A stretch of 64,000 nt of DNA from Clostridium chauvoei. GTDB lineage: Bacteria; Bacillota; Clostridia; Clostridiales; Clostridiaceae. Below the pieces are notes generated by a model. The model was not told the DNA's origin and did not search any database. It was given only the letters and a program-made list of their open reading frames with translations. Of the stretch, positions 25,776-33,479 are shown piece by piece. The DNA lies in contig NZ_CP018624.1 in assembly GCF_002327185.1 (NCBI RefSeq), positions 1,798,001 to 1,862,000 of the forward strand, in the 5' to 3' direction. Every line of letters starts with the position of its first letter. Within the stretch, counting starts at the first letter, position 1. The translations under genes and the position numbers were made by a program.

Positions 25776-26393
25776 CTAATTTATCCTTTTTTTATTATAT
25801 ATATACTTAAAATCTTCTGTACATACAAAATCTATAATATCTTTTTTATATTCTTCTATTTTCTTTGCATTATTTCTTATCTTAGAAGAGTATTCTATAA
25901 AATCATCATATCTTTTTAATATATTTAAAGCTTCCTTAGCAACTAACAAAGAGCCTTTAGGATTACCCATTTTTGTGCTTATAGCAATATTTAAACTCTT
26001 GCTTTCTCTTTGTACAGGAATAATAGCTATTCCTTTTTTAAAATTAGTGGCATTAACATATATTTTAGTTTCATCATTACAATGCTTCTCTATTCTCTCT
26101 ATTAATTTATCGTCATTAATAGCGATTACTATAATATGTTTATCTTTTATAAATTCTTTTTTATAGTCACCATAAACTAACTTTAAATTTTTATCTTGTA
26201 TATTAATTAAATTCTCATTAAAGCTTTTTGATATAACTTCAACATAGCATCCCTTATCAACGAAGCTTTTAGCTTTAATTACAGCAGCTCTTCCACCACC
26301 AATGATACCAACCTTTAATTTTTTAGACATTAATGATATATATGTATAATTTAGATCTAGATTTGAAATATCTTGTTTAATATTCTCAGACAT
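25776..26393 (-). CDS. Precorrin-2 dehydrogenase / sirohaem synthase N-domain protein
   Basis: 205 residues. A Rossmann segment (KVGIIGGGRAAVIKAKSFVDKGCYVEVIS) is followed by VIAINDDKLIERIEKHC, VNATNFKKGIAIIPV and ISTKMGNPKGS. This is the order found in SirC, Met8p and the first CysG domain. It oxidises precorrin-2 to sirohydrochlorin. The start at 26393 overlaps hemA by 37 bp and has only a purine-rich GAAGAAGA as ribosome site, suggesting translational coupling; a later ATG at 26330 lacks any site. The final chelation step is left to CbiK. Confidence 0.85.
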   Translation of the reverse strand: MSENIKQDISNLDLNYTYISLMSKKLKVGIIGGGRAAVIKAKSFVDKGCYVEVISKSFNENLINIQDKNLKLVYGDYKKEFIKDKHIIVIAINDDKLIERIEKHCNDETKIYVNATNFKKGIAIIPVQRESKSLNIAISTKMGNPKGSLLVAKEALNILKRYDDFIEYSSKIRNNAKKIEEYKKDIIDFVCTEDFKYIYNKKRIN

Positions 26394-27556
26394 TCTTCTT
26401 CACTACCTTTTAGCTTTTCTTCTTTCAATACTTCTATTGCTCTATTTACATAAGCATCAGAAGTACTTTTTATAAGTACATTAGCAAGCTTAATATCATT
26501 TGGGTTTTTACATTTATGAGAAAATGTCTTACATCTTTCCTCTACAACTTTACTTCCTGATATTTTTAATTCTTTAATGTTATTAGCTATACCCCTTAGA
26601 GTTTTCCACTCTAAATATTCTTTTATATATTGATGAGGTATATATTTAAAATACTGCATACGTTCATCTCTTAACTTTTTATTTTCATCATCTATAGAAC
26701 TAATATCATCTATATCCAAAAGTTCGATTCTTTCATAATCTTTTACTTTTTCATCTACATCTCTTGGTACCGCTAAATCAAAAATTATAATCTTATTTCC
26801 TTGCTCTTTTATATGTTTCTTTTCAATTATTAAATGTGGTGCTGAAGTACATGAAATAACACAATCCATTTCATTTACTATTTCTCTACCGTCTGTATAA
26901 TTCATTACTCTTACTCTTGGATCATCTATACTTTCTATCTTCTCTACATTTCTAACTACTAAATTTAATGAATATATATTATGAGATAATGCATATTTAA
27001 CTACTAATTTCCCTACTTCTCCATAACCTATCACCATAAACTTTTTAGCATTTCTATCCATAGCATCATTTACTGCTATGGATGAAGATGATACTGGTAT
27101 CTCGTATAATCGACCTTCTGTTCTAAATTTTTTCCCACATGTAATTGCATCTTGAAATAACCTTTGTAACTCTAATTTAACAGCGCCCATTTCTAATGAA
27201 TTTTGATATGCTGTTTTTATTTGTCCCAAAATTTGATCTTCTCCAAGTATTCTTGAATGGAATCCACATACTACTTCCATTAAGTGTTTTACCGTCTCTT
27301 CTTCATCTAAATAGAAACAATATTCTATTAGATTTATATCCCAATTAAATATCTCAAAAACCTTTTTTAATCCTTCTTCACCTGATAAAGAACCATTAAA
27401 ATAAATTTCTGTTCTATTACAAGTACTTATTATTACTACTTCATCAAAGTAATTTAAAAGCTCTTTTGTATAAATTTCTTGTTTCTTTGCATGTAATGCT
27501 AACTTTTCTCTAATTTTTATATCTATATTTTTTTTAATTCCTACTAGTTGTATCAT
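26357..27556 (-). CDS. hemA: Glutamyl-tRNA reductase
   Basis: 399 residues. The catalytic cysteine is Cys46 in VVIISTCNRTEIYF. The substrate-binding segment GFHSRILGEDQILGQIKTAY and the NADPH domain FMVIGYGEVGKLVVKYAL follow, then a helical dimerisation tail. It reduces glutamyl-tRNA to glutamate-1-semialdehyde, the entry step of the C5 pathway. TAGGAGCG lies seven bases before the ATG. As first gene of the operon it is the likely control point. The upstream region holds an inverted repeat at 27615-27645. Confidence 0.96.
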   Translation of the reverse strand: MIQLVGIKKNIDIKIREKLALHAKKQEIYTKELLNYFDEVVIISTCNRTEIYFNGSLSGEEGLKKVFEIFNWDINLIEYCFYLDEEETVKHLMEVVCGFHSRILGEDQILGQIKTAYQNSLEMGAVKLELQRLFQDAITCGKKFRTEGRLYEIPVSSSSIAVNDAMDRNAKKFMVIGYGEVGKLVVKYALSHNIYSLNLVVRNVEKIESIDDPRVRVMNYTDGREIVNEMDCVISCTSAPHLIIEKKHIKEQGNKIIIFDLAVPRDVDEKVKDYERIELLDIDDISSIDDENKKLRDERMQYFKYIPHQYIKEYLEWKTLRGIANNIKELKISGSKVVEERCKTFSHKCKNPNDIKLANVLIKSTSDAYVNRAIEVLKEEKLKGSEEECLRILNKIFQI

Positions 27557-27614
27557 AAATTTCGCTCCTAAACTTTGACTTAATAATATATTTTCTTATA
27601 TTTACCTCTTACTT

Positions 27615-27645
27615 AGAGTATCTATAATAAATATTATTATACTCT
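27615..27645. promoter_or_regulatory. Inverted repeat upstream of hemA
   Basis: AGAGTAT and ATACTCT are perfect outer arms of a 31-base imperfect stem, ending about 60 bp before the hemA start. A minus-strand TATAAT lies inside the left arm, so it may be an operator over the hemA promoter. Read on the plus strand it is followed by six T and would work as a terminator, although no plus-strand gene needs one. Confidence 0.4.
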
Positions 27646-27682
27646 TTTTTACCTTAATTTTCATAACAGTTTTTTATATATT

Positions 27683-27722
27683 TTAATTAAGACCGCTATT
27701 TTTTTAATAGCGGTCTTAATTA
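27683..27722. terminator. Long perfect hairpin after asrC
   Basis: An 18-bp perfect stem (arms centred on GACCGCTATT and AATAGCGGTC, flanked by TTAATTAA) has a short T loop. It lies about 125 bp past the asrC stop and before the hemA promoter. The T tract is in the loop rather than downstream, so termination efficiency is uncertain, but its GC-rich core stands out in this AT-rich region. Confidence 0.6.
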
Positions 27723-27846
27723 AGGAATTGTATGTAATTTTATGGGTGAAATTGTATATTAAAATATTAAAACATTTTTTATAATTAATCCAATATTTAT
27801 TTCTTATAATTATCATAACTATAACACTATATAAAAGTTATAATTT

Positions 27847-28809
27847 CTAATATTTTATTCCACTCCAATATACATTCTCATTTACTTTGGCTTTATCTGA
27901 AAGTTTTATTCCTTCTAAAGCCCATTTCTTAAACTCCATAAATCCTGTTCTGTCAATTATATATCCTATATGCTCTTTTCCACCTGGAGCTGTTCTGTCT
28001 ATATATTGCTCTACATATTTATAAGTATTTAATATTATTTTTATAATACTTTCTTCATCAATCCATATTATAAAATCTTCTCCAAGTCTTGGGTTTTTCT
28101 TTCCCGTTCTACCCATTATTGCTAATCTATAATATTTCTCTTTGCTTCTTGTCCAAGCCCCAGTAGGACAATTTATAACACATTCTCCACAACCTATACA
28201 TTTACTATGATTTCTAACTGGTCTATAGTTTTCTGCATGTAATGCTTCAGTTGATTTTTTCTTACAAGCTCTAACACAAGCTCCACATGATATACACTTA
28301 TCTTTATCAAATTGAGGTTCTGTCATTCCTATAATACCAAAATCATGCATTCTTGCTTTAATACAATCATTAGGACATCCTGTTAATGCAATTTTAAAAT
28401 GTAAATCATTTGGGAATATTTCTTTTTCTATCTTCTTTGCAAAGTTAGTTGTATTGTAATTTGCAAAAGGACAAACATTATTTCCTATACAAGCTGATAC
28501 ATTTCTAGTTCCAGCTGAAGTGTACCCCTTACCTGGAATTTCTTGATTTATTTCTAAACCTTCTATTATAGGTTGAATTAATTCATTTACTTTTTCCATA
28601 TCGTTCATATCTATTCCTGGTATTTCAAAACCCTGTCTAGTTGTAAGATGAACTGATCCATTACCATACTTTTCTGCAATTTCTTGAATAAGTCCTAGAT
28701 ATTCTGCTTTTAAGAATCCACCTGGAACTCTTATTCTTGAAGCTGTTAGACCTCTTTTCTTTGTAACTCTAAAAGCATTCTTTTTTAGCTTTTTAGTATT
28801 GATATCCAT
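27847..28809 (-). CDS. asrC: Anaerobic sulfite reductase subunit C (sirohaem catalytic subunit)
   Basis: 320 residues. The N-terminal half has the ferredoxin-like sulfite-reductase repeat (GSVHLTTRQGFEIPGI). The sirohaem/[4Fe-4S] ligand cysteines are in ACIGNNVCPFA and ALTGCPNDCIKA. Two further [4Fe-4S] motifs follow: CISCGACVRACKK and CIGCGECVINCP. AsrC reduces sulfite to sulfide in the cytoplasm. It follows asrB by 11 bp. The sirohaem it needs is made by the adjacent hem operon. Confidence 0.96.
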   Translation of the reverse strand: MDINTKKLKKNAFRVTKKRGLTASRIRVPGGFLKAEYLGLIQEIAEKYGNGSVHLTTRQGFEIPGIDMNDMEKVNELIQPIIEGLEINQEIPGKGYTSAGTRNVSACIGNNVCPFANYNTTNFAKKIEKEIFPNDLHFKIALTGCPNDCIKARMHDFGIIGMTEPQFDKDKCISCGACVRACKKKSTEALHAENYRPVRNHSKCIGCGECVINCPTGAWTRSKEKYYRLAIMGRTGKKNPRLGEDFIIWIDEESIIKIILNTYKYVEQYIDRTAPGGKEHIGYIIDRTGFMEFKKWALEGIKLSDKAKVNENVYWSGIKY

Positions 28810-28820
28810 AGTAAATCCTC

Positions 28821-29615
28821 CTAGTCTATTAATTCTTTTCCTTTTGAATAATTAAATACTGGACCATCTAAACATATATAAGTATCATCTATTCTACAGT
28901 GACCACACTTACCTAGTCCACAGCACATTTTTCTTTCTTGAGATATCCAAATGCTGCTTTCCTTTATTCCAAGTTTTAAAAATTCTAAAACAGTAAACTT
29001 CATCATCATAGGAGGTCCTACAACTATAACTTGAACATTTTCAATATCCTTTATTTCTATTTCTGGAACATACTTTGTTACAAGCCCAACATTTCCTTCA
29101 TAACCTTCTTCTGCTGAATCTACAGTTAATATAAAGTTCATGTTCTTTTTCCAAACTTCCATATCATCTTTAAATAATATATCTTCTGGTGACTTAAATC
29201 CTGATATTAAAGTAAAATTCTTTGCATCTTTTTGATTCTCAGAAAAATAGTCAACTATTCCTTTAACTGGTGAAAGTCCTGTTCCACCTGCAACTACTAT
29301 AAGCTCTTTGTTCTTATAATTTTCTATATCGAATCCATTTCCATATGGTCCTCTTAAAAATAACTTATCTCCAACATAGTTGTTAAATATTTCACCAGTT
29401 ACCTTACCAACTCTTCTAATTGTTAAATCTACATAATCCTTACCTATTCCACTAACTGATATAGGAGCTTCTCCAAACTTAGGAATTGAAACTTCAAAGA
29501 ATTGTCCTGGCTTAACTTCACCTTCAAAAGCCATTCTAAATGTATATTCTATTTCTGTATGCTTAATTACATCTAATATTTCTGATATAAATGGAATATA
29601 ATCGTTCTTACTCAT
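28821..29615 (-). CDS. asrB: Anaerobic sulfite reductase subunit B (flavin reductase-like)
   Basis: 264 residues of the ferredoxin-NADP reductase fold: FEVSIPKFGEAPISVSG for FAD, VVAGGTGLSPVKGIVDYF for NAD(P), and a C-terminal [2Fe-2S] cluster in CCGLGKCGHCRIDDTYIC. It transfers electrons from NADH to AsrA/AsrC. It begins at the asrA stop without a gap, which indicates coupling. The order asrA-asrB-asrC matches Salmonella and clostridia. Confidence 0.95.
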   Translation of the reverse strand: MSKNDYIPFISEILDVIKHTEIEYTFRMAFEGEVKPGQFFEVSIPKFGEAPISVSGIGKDYVDLTIRRVGKVTGEIFNNYVGDKLFLRGPYGNGFDIENYKNKELIVVAGGTGLSPVKGIVDYFSENQKDAKNFTLISGFKSPEDILFKDDMEVWKKNMNFILTVDSAEEGYEGNVGLVTKYVPEIEIKDIENVQVIVVGPPMMMKFTVLEFLKLGIKESSIWISQERKMCCGLGKCGHCRIDDTYICLDGPVFNYSKGKELID

Positions 29616-30623
29616 TTACTTCACCTCATCCATAGCACTTTCTAGTTTATTTATACAATTTGAGAATGATATATATTCTGGACATATATCGTCACATCTT
29701 CCACAACCAACGCACATATGATATCCCCATCTCTTTTTATAATCATAAACCTTGTGAAGCACCTTATATCTCATTCTTTGACCTTTATCTTTTCTGAAGC
29801 TATGACCTCCTGCCATATCTGTATATCCATCTACTTGACATGAAGCCCAAACTCTTCTTCTTTCTCCTGCTTTTCCATTATCTTTGTAGAAAATATCTTG
29901 CATTGTAAAACATGTACAAGTTGGACAAACAAAATTACATCTACCACAAGCTATACATCTTTCTGAATATTCATTCCAAATTTTTGAATCCATAACTTTA
30001 AGTTCTAAATTATTTGGAATATTAATTTCTACTTCATTTTTTAAAACAAAATCTGGTTTTACTTCTAAATTTTCATCTATTAAAGGTAAAAATACTTTTT
30101 CTAGACTTTCATCCTTTAAATCTAAATAAATGTTTTCTTCAGCTAATTTTACATATGCATTATATTCATCTGTTTTGTTAGTTCCCATATTAACACAGAA
30201 ACAATTATCAAAGCTTTCAGGACAACCTATTAAAATAAATTTAGCTTTTTCTCTTACTTTTTCATAATATGGATCTACAAATCCATTTCTTAAGTAAATA
30301 TCATCTATTCTTTTTAATGAATGCATATCACAACTTCTTAAAAATATAAGTAATGATTTTTCTTCTACCTTAGCCTCTTTAACTTCATCTTCTGTAAAGA
30401 AAAATAATGTTTGAGTAATTGGTAAAAGTACTTCTTTATAAGAGAATTGAGATTTCTTTTCAAATTCTATCTCTTCTATTTTTGAAATTTCACCATATCT
30501 TACTATGTCTGTATCTGAAAATGTGCCTTTTCCTTCAAGAACCTTTGGAGCATATATTTTATATTCCTTTGAAAGTTCTTTTAAAGCAATATTAAAGTTT
30601 TCTAAGTTAAGCTTATATCCCAT
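29616..30623 (-). CDS. asrA: Anaerobic sulfite reductase subunit A (ferredoxin-type)
   Basis: About 335 residues. Two [4Fe-4S] ferredoxin motifs lie in the C-terminal half: CIACGRCNFVCPTCTC and CVGCGRCDDICPEY. The N-terminal half matches the AsrA/hydrogenase beta-subunit family (LLIFLRSCDMHSLKRID). I use the ATG at 30623, with GAGGTG eight bases upstream; a GTG three codons earlier is part of that ribosome site. It is the first gene of the asr operon. Its promoter region carries a Crp/Fnr-like palindrome at 30719-30734. Confidence 0.95.
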   Translation of the reverse strand: MGYKLNLENFNIALKELSKEYKIYAPKVLEGKGTFSDTDIVRYGEISKIEEIEFEKKSQFSYKEVLLPITQTLFFFTEDEVKEAKVEEKSLLIFLRSCDMHSLKRIDDIYLRNGFVDPYYEKVREKAKFILIGCPESFDNCFCVNMGTNKTDEYNAYVKLAEENIYLDLKDESLEKVFLPLIDENLEVKPDFVLKNEVEINIPNNLELKVMDSKIWNEYSERCIACGRCNFVCPTCTCFTMQDIFYKDNGKAGERRRVWASCQVDGYTDMAGGHSFRKDKGQRMRYKVLHKVYDYKKRWGYHMCVGCGRCDDICPEYISFSNCINKLESAMDEVK

Positions 30624-30661
30624 TTTAAACACCTCTTAGTTTGCTTTTTATCTCTTGATGA

Positions 30662-30734
30662 TTGTTATTTAAATAACAACTTATAGTAGTTATTATAATT
30701 TCAGCACAAAAAAAAGACTGTGATAATTATCACA
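30662..30734 (-). promoter_or_regulatory. asrA promoter with Crp/Fnr-like site at -41.5
   Basis: On the minus strand TATAAT (30697-30692) is a -10 with no recognisable -35. Counting seven bases downstream puts the start of transcription near 30685. The perfect palindrome TGTGATAATTATCACA (30719-30734) is then centred at -41.5, the classic position for class II Crp/Fnr activation. A second perfect palindrome, TTGTTATTTAAATAACAA (30662-30679), lies just downstream of the inferred start. Confidence 0.65.
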
Positions 30735-30737
30735 ATC
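30708..30737 (-). terminator. Terminator of the Crp/Fnr gene (overlaps the asr operator)
   Basis: GATTGTGAT pairs with ATCACAGTC around AATT and is followed by eight T on the minus strand. The stop codon of the regulator (30732-30730) is inside the stem. The same bases form the TGTGA-N6-TCACA site. Confidence 0.85.
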
Positions 30738-31419
30738 CTTTAAAAAAGTTTGAAAGTCTATCTCTATCCTTTACTAGAATCTTTTTATTTTTATGTATTA
30801 TTAAATCTTCTTTTTGTAATATCTTTAAAGCTCTAGATATAGTTTCTCTTGGCATTCCAAACATATCTGCTAAATAAGTAACACTTATATTTAAATCAAT
30901 TAAAACTCCATCTTCACTTTCTATTCCATAATCTTTAGCTAGTTTCCAAAGTTTTGCTGCAACCCTTTTTTCTACTTTAATTGGTGTAGAATTTTTCATT
31001 TGTCTATAAAGCCTTCTAACCTTTATTGCTAATGACCTTATAACTACTTTTGATAGTTGAAAATCAGTTTCCATTACTTCTATAAACTTATTTCTATCAA
31101 AAGCTAATACTTCTGCATTTTCAAAGACTTCACAATTAATAGAAGCAGGTAAATCATCTATAACTACTGCATTTATGATTTTATCTTTTCCCAATATAAA
31201 TACTATCTTTTTTTGTGCAGATTCATTCATCTTATAAAGTGCTACTTTACCTGAATAAACAATATAAACTTTTTTAACTAAGTCTTTATCCCTAAAGATA
31301 TGACTTCCTTTTAAATAACAATTAACATCTCCAATTGAACATAAATTCTCTATAGTGCTATCTGATACATTCTTAAAGATTTCCATACCACGTAGTTGTT
31401 CTTCTTTTATAGTTTTCAT
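30730..31419 (-). CDS. Crp/Fnr-family transcriptional regulator
   Basis: 229 residues. A cyclic-nucleotide-binding-like barrel occupies about residues 10-125 (GSHIFRDKDLVKKVYIVYSGKVALYKM). A dimerisation helix and a winged helix with recognition region VTYLADMFGMPRETISRALKILQ follow. There is no N-terminal cysteine cluster of the E. coli FNR type (only two scattered cysteines), so it is not an obvious oxygen sensor of that kind. It lies directly upstream of asrABC in the same direction, separated by its own terminator, and is the natural candidate to activate asr. The effector is unknown. Confidence 0.9.
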   Translation of the reverse strand: MKTIKEEQLRGMEIFKNVSDSTIENLCSIGDVNCYLKGSHIFRDKDLVKKVYIVYSGKVALYKMNESAQKKIVFILGKDKIINAVVIDDLPASINCEVFENAEVLAFDRNKFIEVMETDFQLSKVVIRSLAIKVRRLYRQMKNSTPIKVEKRVAAKLWKLAKDYGIESEDGVLIDLNISVTYLADMFGMPRETISRALKILQKEDLIIHKNKKILVKDRDRLSNFFKGL

Positions 31420-31601
31420 AATATCACCTTAATTTTTATCTTATTACTTTAACTATATATCAGGTATCTAGATTTGTATAGATTATTAATTAAAATATAG
31501 AAAATCAATTTATAATTATTGTATTGTTACATCTTAGAAATTAAATTATTATTGTGGTAATATATAGATATATTTTCACACTTTAATCTAGGAGGTTTAT
31601 T

Positions 31602-32009
31602 ATGGCTTTTTTATATAAACATGATTTATCAATTTCAAATACTCAATCTATGGTTGATATTACAAATATTCTTAATAAAGATTTACTAAATAGTTCTATA
31701 TCAGATGGAATTATGGTAATTTATTGTCCTCATACAACTGCTGGCATAACTATCAATGAAAATGCCGATCCAGATGTTACTCGTGATATGATTTATGGGT
31801 TTGAAAAAGTTTATCCAACTATAGATTCAAAATATCGCCATTTTGAAGGAAATTCTCATGCTCACTTAAAATCATCTACTGTTGGTGCCTCTCAAACTTT
31901 AATTATTAGCAATGGTAAGTTAATTCTAGGTACTTGGCAAGATATTTATTTTTGTGAATTTGATGGTCCTAGAAATAGAACATTTTATGTAAAAATAATA
32001 GAAGGTTAG
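31602..32009 (+). CDS. yjbQ: YjbQ family (UPF0047) protein
   Basis: 135 residues, the normal family length. Signatures are CPHTTAGITINENADPDV, YRHFEGNSHAHLKSS and LGTWQDIYFCEFDGPRNRTF. The conserved histidines of HTT and HFEGNSHAH probably bind metal. Members have been described as secondary thiamine-phosphate synthases, but the physiological role is uncertain. GGAGG lies about seven bases upstream. It is divergent from the Crp/Fnr gene across 180 bp and monocistronic. Confidence 0.93.
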   Translation: MAFLYKHDLSISNTQSMVDITNILNKDLLNSSISDGIMVIYCPHTTAGITINENADPDVTRDMIYGFEKVYPTIDSKYRHFEGNSHAHLKSSTVGASQTLIISNGKLILGTWQDIYFCEFDGPRNRTFYVKIIEG

Positions 32010-32017
32010 ATTCACTT

Positions 32018-32045
32018 AGGGACTAGATAATTATTTCTAGTCCCT
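32018..32045 (+). terminator. yjbQ terminator
   Basis: AGGGACTAGA pairs with TCTAGTCCCT around an AT loop and is followed by TT. It ends the yjbQ transcript. Confidence 0.75.
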
Positions 32046-32123
32046 TTACATTTTAATTTTAATGTATTTCTTAAATACTTATTGGGAATAATTTAATTAT
32101 CAATTTATTAAGGAGTTGGATTT

Positions 32124-32765
32124 ATGAGAGTACCTAAACATATAGGAATTATTCCAGATGGTAATAGACGTTTTGCTGTATCAAAAGGATTAACTAAAGA
32201 TAAGGGGTATTCCCTTGGTATTGATCCTGGATTGCTTCTATTTAAGCTTTGCCAAAAAGAAGGCATTAAAGAAATTACTTATTATGGATTTACTACTGAC
32301 AATGCAAAAAGACCATCTGAGCAAAAAAAAGCCTTTATAGATGCATGTATAAAAGCTGTAAAACTCTTAACTCATGAAGATTGTGAAATACTAGTAATAG
32401 GCAATAATGAATCACCTGTATTTCCAAAAGAATTATCGGCATTTACCACAAGAAAAATCTTTGGCAGAGGTGGAATAAAAGTAAATTTTTTAATTAACTA
32501 CGGATGGGAGTGGGATTTAAACTCATTAAAAGCTGCTGATATCAAAAGAAAAAATATAACAAATAATTTAAAATCTAATGACATCTCTAGAATAGATTTA
32601 ATTATAAGATGGGGTGGCAGAAGAAGACTTAGCGGATTTCTTCCTGTTCAATCAGTTTACTCAGATTTTTATGTAGTTGATGACTTATGGCCAGACTTTA
32701 AGCCTAATCAATTTTATGATGCTTTAAATTGGTATGATAAACAAGATATTACTTTAGGAGGCTAG
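32124..32765 (+). CDS. Divergent cis-prenyltransferase (UppS-like)
   Basis: 213 residues, shorter than typical UppS (about 240-250). The family order is clear: HIGIIPDGNRRFA (normally MDGNGRWA), YGFTTDNAKRP (normally FSTENWKRP) and DLIIRWGGRRRLSGF then YSDFYVVDDLWPDF. The diphosphate-binding Asp12 is kept. The Gly of DGNGR is Arg15, the Trp of ENW is Ala, and the Glu of RTGGE is an Arg near position 166. These are substrate-handling positions, so this is probably a paralogue making a different prenyl chain, or one with reduced activity. GGAG lies seven bases before the ATG. Confidence 0.85.
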   Translation: MRVPKHIGIIPDGNRRFAVSKGLTKDKGYSLGIDPGLLLFKLCQKEGIKEITYYGFTTDNAKRPSEQKKAFIDACIKAVKLLTHEDCEILVIGNNESPVFPKELSAFTTRKIFGRGGIKVNFLINYGWEWDLNSLKAADIKRKNITNNLKSNDISRIDLIIRWGGRRRLSGFLPVQSVYSDFYVVDDLWPDFKPNQFYDALNWYDKQDITLGG

Positions 32766-32814
32766 TTTTATGGTCTTTATAAGTACTGCTTCAATAAAAG
32801 TAATTCATCTAAAC

Positions 32815-32854
32815 TTAACGTAAAAAAGTGGCTAATGCCTCTCTTTTACGTTAA
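32815..32854. terminator. Terminator shared by prenyltransferase and epimerase-like genes
   Basis: TTAACGTAAAA pairs with TTTTACGTTAA around a loop of about 18 bases. The last codons and stop of the minus-strand epimerase-like gene lie in the stem. The genes converge on it. Confidence 0.7.
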
Positions 32855-33367
32855 ATTTAAAATGTTTTCTATATCAACCTTAGGATCTCCACATTTTTCT
32901 ATATCTATTATATTTAATCCACACTTTTTAATATAATATTTACGTATTAGATCCATAGATTTTAATATAGCTGAATGTATATCTATAGGCATATTATTTT
33001 CGTCTAATTCATACTTTTCTCTTAAATTTATAAATCTAGTTTTTTTAGAAACTTTAAGTCCTTCTAGGATATCTGTTATAAATGTATAATTTTTATCTAT
33101 AAAATCCTTTATATTTTCTCTATCTTCACAAAAATAAGAAAGATTATAAACTATATCTGCATCAATTGATTTAAAGAATAACTTTAGATGCTCTGTATTG
33201 CCATCATATCTAATCACACTTACATTATTGCCTAATTCATCTAAAACTTTTTTAGTTTGCTCTTTTCTTATAACTATATATAACTCCGTATTATTTAAAA
33301 TAAGGTATTTGCTGAAATATACCATAAACTCATCTATAGCACCTATCAAAACTATCCTCTTTCTCAT
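32846..33367 (-). CDS. Degenerate NAD-dependent epimerase/dehydratase-like protein
   Basis: 173 residues, about half the usual extended-SDR length. It opens like a Rossmann protein (RKRIVLIGAIDEFMVYFSKYLI) but lacks the GxxGxxG loop. A middle strand (VSVIRYDGNTEHLKLFFKSIDADIVYNLSYF) has the shape of the NAD domain, and SAILKSMDLIRKYYIKKCGLNIIDI resembles the active-site helix without the YxxxK pair. It may be a truncated or non-catalytic relative. It sits upstream of nothing co-directional except a 113-bp gap after hydF. Its function is unknown. Confidence 0.6.
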   Translation of the reverse strand: MRKRIVLIGAIDEFMVYFSKYLILNNTELYIVIRKEQTKKVLDELGNNVSVIRYDGNTEHLKLFFKSIDADIVYNLSYFCEDRENIKDFIDKNYTFITDILEGLKVSKKTRFINLREKYELDENNMPIDIHSAILKSMDLIRKYYIKKCGLNIIDIEKCGDPKVDIENILNLT

Positions 33368-33479
33368 TATATTCTCCTTAATTTAAATGCTATACTTTAT
33401 TATATTAATTTACATAGAAAATGCCATTATTAATTTTATATCTCTTATGTCTCTTAAACTAAATTTCAAGTTCTTTTTT

